Of a stretch of 6,173 nt of DNA, positions 1 to 5,328 are shown piece after piece. The translations under genes were made by a program, and so were the position numbers. The DNA is taken from the NCBI GenBank assembly GCA_903904765.1, contig CAIVEA010000819.1, positions 1 through 6,173 of the forward strand, written 5' to 3'. The stretch is from an uncultured Chloroflexota bacterium (GTDB lineage Bacteria; Chloroflexota; Anaerolineae; Aggregatilineales; Phototrophicaceae). How positions within the stretch are numbered: position 1 is the stretch's first letter; each line of letters starts with the position of its first letter. The notes under the pieces were generated by a model that saw only the letters and a list, made by a program, of their open reading frames with translations, made no database searches and was not told the DNA's origin.

Positions 1-9
1 ATGCGCCTG

Positions 10-39
10 TTGAGGATCGGTGGGCGGGCATGTTACAAT
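10..39 (+). promoter_or_regulatory. Candidate sigma-70-type promoter of the ABC exporter operon
   Basis: TTGAGG at 10-15 resembles a -35 box (TTGACA, 4 of 6 matches). TACAAT at 34-39 resembles a -10 box (5 of 6 matches to TATAAT). The gap between them is 18 bases. The bases TGT at 31-33 directly before the -10 hexamer complete an extended -10 motif. Transcription would start near 46, giving a leader of under 30 bases before the ATG at 74. This is a pattern match only; the host's promoter preferences are unknown. Confidence 0.45.
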
Positions 40-73
40 CGGTGTTGATCCGAACAAATGAACGAGTATAGGT

Positions 74-1069
74 ATGAGTGCATCAAAGCCAGCGGTGGCC
101 ATTCAGAATTTGCGTAAGACGTATCAGGTTCACGAACGGGAAGCGGGATTGGGCGCGGCACTCCGTAGCCTCGTCTCGCGCAAGTCTCGCGATGTGAAAG
201 CGGTGGACTCGATTTCGTTTTCGGTGGAAATGGGAGAGATGGTCGGGTTTCTGGGGCCGAACGGTGCGGGCAAGACCACGACGCTCAAGATGCTTTCGGG
301 ACTGCTGTACCCCACGTCGGGTGAGGCGCGGGTGATGGGCTATGACCCATCGCGGCGGGAACGGGCGTTCCTGAGCCAGATGACGCTGGTTATGGGGCAG
401 CGCAACCAACTGGTGTGGGATATTCCGGCGATAGACTCGTATGAACTGAACCGTGAGGTCTATCGCGTCCCCGCCGCACAGTACAAACAAACACTGGATG
501 AACTGGTGGAACTGCTCGATCTGGGCAAACTGTTGACCAAGCCGGTTCGCAACCTGTCGTTGGGCGAACGGATGAAGTGCGAAATTGCGGGGGCGCTGCT
601 GCACCGTCCGCGAGTGCTGTTCCTCGATGAGCCGACGATTGGGCTTGATGTGACCATGCAACGGCGCATCCGGTTGTTCGTGGCGGAATACAATCGGCGC
701 TACGGCGCGACGGTGTTGCTCACCAGCCACTATATGGCGGATGTGGAGGCACTGTGTAAGCGGGTGGTGGTCATTCATCACGGTTCGATCTTGTTTGATG
801 GCGACCTGACAGCATTGGTGGAACGCTTCTCGCCGCACAAGACCATCCATGTGAAGCTGGCGGACGAAAATCAGGATTTTGGCGCGTATGGCGAAGTGAT
901 CTCACGCGAAGAAGGACAGGTGGCGCTGCGCGTGCCGAAGGCCGATACAGCGCGTGTAACCGGACAACTGCTGGCGAATATGGAGATTCACGATTTGACG
1001 GTGGAGGACACGCCGATTGATGAAGTGATCGAGCAGGTGTTCGCGCAGCCGAAGGAAGGCCGCGCATGA
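74..1069 (+). CDS. ABC transporter ATP-binding protein (COG4586 type, ABC-2 exporter ATPase)
   Basis: This is the cytoplasmic ATPase that would power the two permeases encoded directly downstream. All canonical motifs are present in the 331 residues: Walker A GPNGAGKT at 61-68, a Q-loop region around Q109-Q112, signature LSLGE at 161-165 (a variant of LSGGQ), Walker B VLFLDEPT at 181-188 with catalytic E186, D-loop GLD at 190-192 and the switch His H219 in LTSHY. An N-terminal stretch of about 20 extra residues (21-41, ending near the RKSRDVKAV segment) and the phrases LSLGERMKCE and TSHYMADVEALC are typical of the COG4586 family, whose operons carry two DUF990 permeases. Some members have been linked to viologen-type drug export; the substrate here cannot be read from sequence. 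Residues after about 250 form a C-terminal accessory domain. The ATG at 74 has only a weak ribosome site (GAG at 64-66), but the protein starts at the usual point for the family. The stop overlaps the next start as ATGA. Confidence 0.95.
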   Translation: MSASKPAVAIQNLRKTYQVHEREAGLGAALRSLVSRKSRDVKAVDSISFSVEMGEMVGFLGPNGAGKTTTLKMLSGLLYPTSGEARVMGYDPSRRERAFLSQMTLVMGQRNQLVWDIPAIDSYELNREVYRVPAAQYKQTLDELVELLDLGKLLTKPVRNLSLGERMKCEIAGALLHRPRVLFLDEPTIGLDVTMQRRIRLFVAEYNRRYGATVLLTSHYMADVEALCKRVVVIHHGSILFDGDLTALVERFSPHKTIHVKLADENQDFGAYGEVISREEGQVALRVPKADTARVTGQLLANMEIHDLTVEDTPIDEVIEQVFAQPKEGRA

Positions 1070-1872
1070 TCGGCCTGTGGGCGCGTTACTATCGGGCGCA
1101 AATCAAGTTGACGCTGGCGGTACAGTTCCAGTACCGGGTGGCGATGGCGATCTGGATGCTGGATATTGTGCTGTCGCCGATGATCTATCTGGTGGTGTGG
1201 ACGACGGTGGCGCAGTCCAGCGGCGGTACGGTGAACGGGTTCGCGCCGCCGGATTTCGCTGCGTACTACACGGTGCTGATGATTGTGCAGCATATCACGC
1301 AAATCTGGCACATGTGGGAGTACGAATACCTGATCCGCGAAGGCGGCATGGCACAACGCTTGCTGCGACCCGTACACCCGATCAACGAGGATATTTCGCA
1401 GAATATCTCGTACAAGATACTGATGCTAATGGTGCTGATTCCGGCGGTGCTGTTGTTTGTAGTGCTGTTCCGTCCGGCGTTTCATACGCCGCTGTGGTCG
1501 GTGCTGGCCTTCGTCCCGGCGGTGCTGCTGGGCGCGGCGCTGGCGTTCGTCATCGGTTGGACGCTGGCGATGGCGGCGTTCTGGACGACGCGCATCGTGG
1601 CGATTAACTCATTGTATTTCACGGCGATGCTGTTCTTTGCAGGTTATCTCGCGCCGCTTGATTTGCTGCCACGCTTCATGCAAATGATCGCGTGGGTGCT
1701 GCCGTTCCGCTGGATGATGTCGTTCCCGGTGGAATTGGCGTTGGGGCGTGTAGCGCCGGAGGCTGTGCTGGGCGGGTTTGCGGCACAGGCATTGTGGATT
1801 GGGTTCGGCGTTGTGGTGCTGCGGCGCGTGTGGAAGGCTGCTGTGCGCCGATTCTCCTCGGTGGGGGGCTAA
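1066..1872 (+). CDS. ABC-2 family transporter permease, first subunit (COG4587/DUF990 type)
   Basis: This is an inner-membrane permease of 268 residues with about six hydrophobic segments, roughly at 26-48, 65-85, 115-135, 143-170, 176-200 and 235-255. The cytoplasmic stretch EYLIREGGMAQRLLRPVHPI (about 87-106) matches the conserved loop of the ABC2_membrane_6 (DUF990) family, where an EG...LLRP.hPi motif follows the second helix. It would pair with the second permease to form a heterodimeric channel driven by the upstream ATPase. The start codon overlaps the ATPase stop by 4 bases (ATGA at 1066-1069), implying translational coupling. The gene ends with a run of six G (1863-1868) just before its TAA, and the next start follows immediately. 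The subunit assignment within the COG4587/COG3694 pair rests on gene order and on recognised family phrasing. Confidence 0.9.
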   Translation: MIGLWARYYRAQIKLTLAVQFQYRVAMAIWMLDIVLSPMIYLVVWTTVAQSSGGTVNGFAPPDFAAYYTVLMIVQHITQIWHMWEYEYLIREGGMAQRLLRPVHPINEDISQNISYKILMLMVLIPAVLLFVVLFRPAFHTPLWSVLAFVPAVLLGAALAFVIGWTLAMAAFWTTRIVAINSLYFTAMLFFAGYLAPLDLLPRFMQMIAWVLPFRWMMSFPVELALGRVAPEAVLGGFAAQALWIGFGVVVLRRVWKAAVRRFSSVGG

Positions 1873-2658
1873 ATGCGCTATTTCAAACTCATCCGGTTGT
1901 ATTTTCGCATCGGTGTATTGAATGAACTGGAATACCGGGCAAACTTCTTTGTGCAGATTTTCCAGACGTTGCTGGGGCTGCTGACAGCACTCGGCGGACT
2001 GGCGGTGATTTTTGAGCATACGGGCGATCTGGGCGGCTGGCGTTCGGATGAACTGCTGGCGCTGGTGGGCGTGTATTTCCTCGTAGGTGGGCTGATCGGC
2101 TTCGTCATCCAGCCGAGTATGCAGCGGTTGATGATGGATGTGCGGACGGGGACGCTGGATTTCATGTTGACCAAGCCGGAGGATGCACAGTTTATCGCGA
2201 GCATCCGGCAAGTGGAGATGTGGAAACTGGTGGATATAGTGCTGGGCGTTGGCCTGCTGGTGGTGGCGCTGGCGCGGTTGGGGCAGGTGATGGACGGGGC
2301 GCAGGTGCTAGGGTTCGGCGTGGCGCTGCTGGCAGGCGCGGCGATTGTGTATAGCTTCTGGCTGATGCTGGCGACGCTGGTGTTCTGGTTCGTGCGCGTG
2401 GATAACATTCTGGTGATCTTCCAGACGATGTATGAAGCGGGGCGCTGGCCGGTGACGATCTATCCGGGGTGGATGCAGGTTATGCTGACGTTCCTTGTGC
2501 CGGTGGCGTTCGCAGTGACTGTGCCTTCGCAGGCGGTGGTGGGAAGGCTGACCCCGCAGACGCTACTGGGGGCGCTGGGCGTGGCGGCGCTGATGCTGTT
2601 CGTGTCGCGCCGCTTCTGGCGAATCGGGATTCGCCATTATTCGGGTGCGTCGGCCTAA
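1873..2658 (+). CDS. ABC-2 family transporter permease, second subunit (COG3694/DUF990 type)
   Basis: This is the second integral membrane subunit of the exporter, 261 residues with about six predicted transmembrane segments. The cytoplasmic stretch around 93-110 (RTGTLDFMLTKPEDAQF) corresponds to the family motif G.LDf.L.KP.d.qf. The later segment GRWPVTIYPGWMQ followed by a hydrophobic PVAF..TVPSQA stretch is also typical of ABC2_membrane_6 permeases. The ATG comes directly after the TAA of the first permease with no spacer. The G-rich stretch at 1863-1868 is the only ribosome-site-like sequence, so initiation probably depends on coupled translation. It is clearly distinct in sequence from the first permease, so the transporter core is a heterodimer and not a recent duplicate. 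The transported compound is unknown. Confidence 0.9.
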   Translation: MRYFKLIRLYFRIGVLNELEYRANFFVQIFQTLLGLLTALGGLAVIFEHTGDLGGWRSDELLALVGVYFLVGGLIGFVIQPSMQRLMMDVRTGTLDFMLTKPEDAQFIASIRQVEMWKLVDIVLGVGLLVVALARLGQVMDGAQVLGFGVALLAGAAIVYSFWLMLATLVFWFVRVDNILVIFQTMYEAGRWPVTIYPGWMQVMLTFLVPVAFAVTVPSQAVVGRLTPQTLLGALGVAALMLFVSRRFWRIGIRHYSGASA

Positions 2659-2694
2659 TTTTGACATAGAGAATGTTTACAGGATGGGGGCAGT

Positions 2695-3435
2695 ATGATC
2701 GCAGGGTGGACGGACTCGACGCAGCGCGGGTGGTTGCTGATGCTGGTGGCGCTATGGGCGGTGCTGCTGTTCGGCAGCATGATCGTCGGGCGGTGGGATG
2801 AGAATGAGTCCAACCGCAGCCCCCTGTGGGCGCGGATTGCGTCTTCAGTGGTGCTGGTGGTGGCGGCATGGTCAGGTGTGGCGTTTGTGCGCGAGGGCGA
2901 TTCGGGGCGCTATGCGCTGTTCATCGCACTCGGCATGACGATGGGGCTGATCGGCGACCTATTCATGGCGAAATTGATCCCGATGGAAAATCACGTCCTC
3001 GGCGGGATAGGCGCATTCGGTATAGGGCATGTATTTTACATCACGGCCTTCCTGCAACTGGCGGACAGCCGGGGATGGGCAGCACCGCAGATACGCTGGT
3101 CGGCGCTGGTGGTGTGGCTGCTGATCGGGTTAGTGCTGTGGTATCTGGTTGTGTTCCGGCCGGCGGGTGAACGCACAGTGCTGCATATCGCGGCGCTGCC
3201 GTATGCGCTGCTGCTTGCCGCTACTACGGGTTTTGCTACCGGACTGGCGATTCAGGCGACGGATTTCTTCCCGTTGGCTGTGGGCGCGGCGCTGTTCCTA
3301 ATAAGCGATCTGTTGCTGGCGGCGGGGTTGTTCAACGGTTTGCAGTTCAAGGGAATCGGGGATGTGATTTGGGCGACCTACGGGCTGGCGCAAATGCTCA
3401 TCGTTTACTCACTTGGGGTGGCGTTAAGCGGGTAA
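2695..3435 (+). CDS. YhhN/TMEM86-family membrane protein (lysoplasmalogenase family)
   Basis: This is a 246-residue, very hydrophobic protein with about eight membrane segments. Conserved YhhN-family features are visible in order: GDLFM at 87-91 with acidic D88, then G..AFGIGHVFYITAF at about 104-119 with H112, an LPY element near 168-170, SDLLLA at 204-209 with D205, and a C-terminal YGLAQMLIVYSL segment at 229-240. In this family (bacterial YhhN, animal TMEM86) the acidic and His residues are thought to line an intramembrane active site. Characterised members hydrolyse the vinyl-ether bond of lysoplasmalogens, but many bacterial members are untested, so the substrate is inference. The ATG at 2695 has a G run (2686-2690) just upstream. 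An earlier ATG at 2684 is out of frame. The gene lies 36 bases after the exporter and probably shares its transcript, although no functional link is evident. Confidence 0.85.
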   Translation: MIAGWTDSTQRGWLLMLVALWAVLLFGSMIVGRWDENESNRSPLWARIASSVVLVVAAWSGVAFVREGDSGRYALFIALGMTMGLIGDLFMAKLIPMENHVLGGIGAFGIGHVFYITAFLQLADSRGWAAPQIRWSALVVWLLIGLVLWYLVVFRPAGERTVLHIAALPYALLLAATTGFATGLAIQATDFFPLAVGAALFLISDLLLAAGLFNGLQFKGIGDVIWATYGLAQMLIVYSLGVALSG

Positions 3436-3458
3436 GAACAGCGCGGGCGTTTCACTCT

Positions 3459-3464
3459 TATAAA
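3459..3464 (+). promoter_or_regulatory. Weak -10-like hexamer before the dioxygenase gene
   Basis: TATAAA at 3459-3464 matches 5 of 6 bases of a -10 box and sits 27 bases before the ATG at 3492. There is no recognisable -35 hexamer at 16-18 bases upstream, which would fall in or next to the end of the preceding gene. It could let the dioxygenase-hydrolase pair be transcribed separately from the upstream genes, but the evidence is thin. Confidence 0.2.
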
Positions 3465-3482
3465 CGTATCGCATAGTCAAAA

Positions 3483-3489
3483 GGGTGAG
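3483..3489 (+). promoter_or_regulatory. Ribosome binding site of the dioxygenase gene
   Basis: GGGTGAG at 3483-3489, preceded by AA, resembles the AAGGAGGTGA anti-Shine-Dalgarno complement with a gap. It lies directly before the ATG at 3492 and supports that start. Confidence 0.5.
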
Positions 3490-3491
3490 AC

Positions 3492-4577
3492 ATGAAGATT
3501 CTGGGGTTGCACCATATCACGCTGGTTTGCGCGAACGCTCAACGCACGGTGGATTTCTATGTGCGGGTGCTGGGGCAGCGCCTTGTTAAGCAAACGGTCA
3601 ATTTTGATGACCCCGGCAGCTATCACCTGTATTTCGGTGATGCAACGGGTAAGCCGGGGACGGCGATCACCTTTTTTGAGTGGCCGGGCGCACGGCGCGG
3701 CGCATTCGGGGTAGGGGGGACGCATCATTTTGCGCTGCGCGTGCGGAACTACGATGGGCTACTGAAGTGGAAGCGGCGGCTGATTGATCTGGGCATACGG
3801 GTGGATGGACCGTTTGACCGCCACTATTTCAAGTCTATTTACTTCAATGACCCCGATGGCAGCATCCTCGAAATTGCTACCGAAGGGCCGGGGTGGACGA
3901 TGGACGAAGTGGCTGACCGATTGGGAATGGAATACCGCGAACCGCCTGTGCAAATGGTGGTAAACAATCGGGACGAAGAACGTATTCGGGCGGAAATGTG
4001 GCCTGAACCTGTTCCGACGATTACGGCGGATATGGCGCTGATGGAAGGGATGCACCATATCACGGCGATTGGTTCGGATATCGGGCGCACGAACGCCTTT
4101 TTCGGCGATTTGCTGGGTATGCGCCGTGTGAAAATGACCTCGAACTTCGATGACCCGAATTCGGCGCACTGGTACTGGGGTGTGGATGACGGTCGTCCCG
4201 GTACGCTCATCACCTATTTTGAGCGCGACCCGCTGCGGACACGCCGCGCACAGATGGGCGCAGGCCAGACGCATCATTTCGCGTTGGCGGTGGCGGATGA
4301 GGATGAGCAGTCGGAATGGCGGGCACGAATCAGCAAGGCTGGACTGCGCGTGTCTCCGATAATGGATCGGGTGTATTTCCGCAGCATCTATACCAATGAT
4401 CCTGATGGGCATATTGTGGAACTGGCGACAGTTGGGCCGGGCTTCGCGGCGGATGAGGATGTGACGACACTAGGTAGCCAGCTTAAACTGCCGCCGTGGT
4501 TGGAATCGCAGCGCGAGGCAATTGAGGGCGTGCTGATTCCGCTGGTCGTTCCAGAATGGAGGGCGGCAGGTGAATAG
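3492..4577 (+). CDS. Two-domain VOC ring-cleaving dioxygenase (MhqO/PcpA/LinE-like)
   Basis: This is a 361-residue cytoplasmic protein made of two homologous vicinal-oxygen-chelate domains (about 4-135 and 185-318). It belongs with ring-cleaving dioxygenases that use Fe(II) to open hydroquinone-type rings, such as PcpA, LinE and Bacillus MhqO. Each half carries the same landmarks: HHIT (H7-T10; H188-T191), an NFDDP element, THHFAL (H78-H79; H261-H262) and a DPDG..(L/V)E.AT strand (E127; E310). By analogy with the PcpA ligand pattern and the shared fold, H8, H262 and E310 would hold the functional iron. The mirror set H189, H79 and E127 is also intact. At 361 residues it is longer than the roughly 310-330 usual for MhqO/PcpA; the extra length lies in the linker at about 136-183 and in the C-terminus. 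Its 3' end overlaps the hydrolase gene by 8 bases if that gene starts at GTG, or ends just before its ATG. The exact substrate is inferred, not shown. Confidence 0.88.
   Translation: MKILGLHHITLVCANAQRTVDFYVRVLGQRLVKQTVNFDDPGSYHLYFGDATGKPGTAITFFEWPGARRGAFGVGGTHHFALRVRNYDGLLKWKRRLIDLGIRVDGPFDRHYFKSIYFNDPDGSILEIATEGPGWTMDEVADRLGMEYREPPVQMVVNNRDEERIRAEMWPEPVPTITADMALMEGMHHITAIGSDIGRTNAFFGDLLGMRRVKMTSNFDDPNSAHWYWGVDDGRPGTLITYFERDPLRTRRAQMGAGQTHHFALAVADEDEQSEWRARISKAGLRVSPIMDRVYFRSIYTNDPDGHIVELATVGPGFAADEDVTTLGSQLKLPPWLESQREAIEGVLIPLVVPEWRAAGE
4558..4563 (+). promoter_or_regulatory. Ribosome binding site bearing on the hydrolase start
   Basis: GGAGGG at 4558-4563 is the best Shine-Dalgarno match here. 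It is 6 bases from the GTG at 4570 and 15 bases from the in-frame ATG at 4579. A weaker GGCAGG at 4565-4570 lies 8 bases from that ATG. The stronger site favours GTG, but the ATG remains possible; the two differ by only three residues. Confidence 0.5.
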
Positions 4578-5214
4578 CATGCACGATCCCCATGCAGACG
4601 GGGCGCTACTCACGGCGGGCGCTCCGATGGCGGCGGCTAAGGCGGTGATGGTGATGGCGCACGGGCGGGGCGCATCGGCACAGAGCATTCTGGAACTGGC
4701 CGATGCGTTCGAGCAACCGTCCTTCGCGTATGTCGCGCCACAGGCTGCCGGGTTCACATGGTATCCGAACAGCTTTATGTTCCCGTTGGCGGCGAATGAG
4801 CCATATCTGTCATCGGCGCTGGCACGGCTGGATGCGGTGGTGGAATGGGTGCTAGGACAGGGATTTGACACAGAGCGCATCATGCTGCTCGGTTTTTCAC
4901 AAGGCGCGTGTCTGTCGCTGGAATATGCGGCGCGGAACGCACGGCGCTACGGCGGCGTGGTCGGGCTGAGTGGCGGGTTAATCGGTCCCGAAGGAACACC
5001 GCGAGAGTATGCGGGAACACTGGCTGGAACGCCTGTGTTTCTGGGATGCAGCGATACCGATTTCCACATCCCGAAAGGGCGGGTGCTGGAGACCGCCTCG
5101 GTATTCGAGCGGATGGGGGGGGCGGTGACGGCGCGCCTGTACCCGAATATGGGACATGGAATCAATGCGGATGAGATGGCATTCGTGCAGGGGCTGATGA
5201 CGGCATTGCTGTAA
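4570..5214 (+). CDS. Alpha/beta serine hydrolase, phospholipase/carboxylesterase family (MhqD-like)
   Basis: This is a 214-residue single-domain alpha/beta hydrolase, normal in length for the Abhydrolase_2 (carboxylesterase/phospholipase) family. Visible landmarks are the oxyanion-region HGRGA at 31-35, the nucleophile elbow GFSQG at 108-112 with S110, the acid D164 in the D....P element of the CSDTDFHIP stretch, and the catalytic H196 in MGHG. The triad spacing (110/164/196) is close to that of bacterial carboxylesterases of this family. There is no signal peptide, so it should be cytosolic. It directly overlaps the ring-cleaving dioxygenase gene. In Bacillus, MhqD (same hydrolase family) belongs to the same quinone-responsive regulon as the dioxygenase MhqO, so a role in quinone or hydroquinone detoxification is a reasonable inference. 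The true substrate is unknown. An eight-G run lies at 5115-5122 within the reading frame. The start is GTG at 4570 or ATG at 4579. Confidence 0.88.
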   Translation: MNSMHDPHADGALLTAGAPMAAAKAVMVMAHGRGASAQSILELADAFEQPSFAYVAPQAAGFTWYPNSFMFPLAANEPYLSSALARLDAVVEWVLGQGFDTERIMLLGFSQGACLSLEYAARNARRYGGVVGLSGGLIGPEGTPREYAGTLAGTPVFLGCSDTDFHIPKGRVLETASVFERMGGAVTARLYPNMGHGINADEMAFVQGLMTALL

Positions 5215-5328
5215 GTTGAAATCTCTCCGGCTGCTGCGGCATTTTGTTAGGCTTATGCAAACACACTCTCCCATCCTGTTATGTGTCTGGAATGGGATTC
5301 GTAACAAGATGTACAACGGAGTTCTATT
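5215..5328 (+). other. Intergenic spacer between hydrolase and protease genes
   Basis: This 114-base gap is the largest in the window and is less GC-rich than the flanking genes. It probably contains the promoter of the protease, but no hexamer pair with acceptable spacing stands out. TTGTTA at 5244-5249 lacks a -10 partner. CCG-loop-CGG at 5228-5238 followed by CATTTTG is too weak to call a terminator. The last bases hold the ribosome site of the protease gene. Confidence 0.5.
5318..5321 (+). promoter_or_regulatory. Ribosome binding site of the protease gene
   Basis: GGAG at 5318-5321 is 7 bases before the ATG at 5329. It supports that codon as the start, which also places a complete signal peptide at the N-terminus. 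Confidence 0.6.

Noticed and set aside
58..117. Short 19-codon frame starting at ATG 58, a possible leader peptide before the ABC ATPase
   Set aside because: It runs into the ATPase coding region, has no ribosome site, no run of regulatory codons and no attenuator hairpin.
83..850. Long 255-codon open frame on the - strand opposite the ABC ATPase gene
   Set aside because: It is fully antisense to a gene with all ABC motifs. Its translation has no recognisable domain and is rich in His/Arg/Gln, as expected from reading a GC-biased gene backwards.
2661..2666. Perfect TTGACA hexamer in the gap before the YhhN gene
   Set aside because: No -10 hexamer lies 16-18 bases downstream. The nearest good one (TATGAT at 2694-2699) is 27 bases away and overlaps the start codon, so it is probably chance.
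3448..3466. CGTTT...AAACG inverted repeat in the gap after the YhhN gene as a terminator
   Set aside because: The stem is only about 5 base pairs, AT-rich, and has no T-tract after it.
3759..4412. 217-codon open frame on the - strand opposite the dioxygenase gene
   Set aside because: It is a shadow of the two-domain VOC gene, without a domain, a convincing start site or fitting composition.
5228..5248. Small CCG...CGG hairpin followed by CATTTTGTT as a terminator after the hydrolase gene
   Set aside because: A three-base stem is too short for a stable intrinsic terminator, and the T-tract is interrupted.
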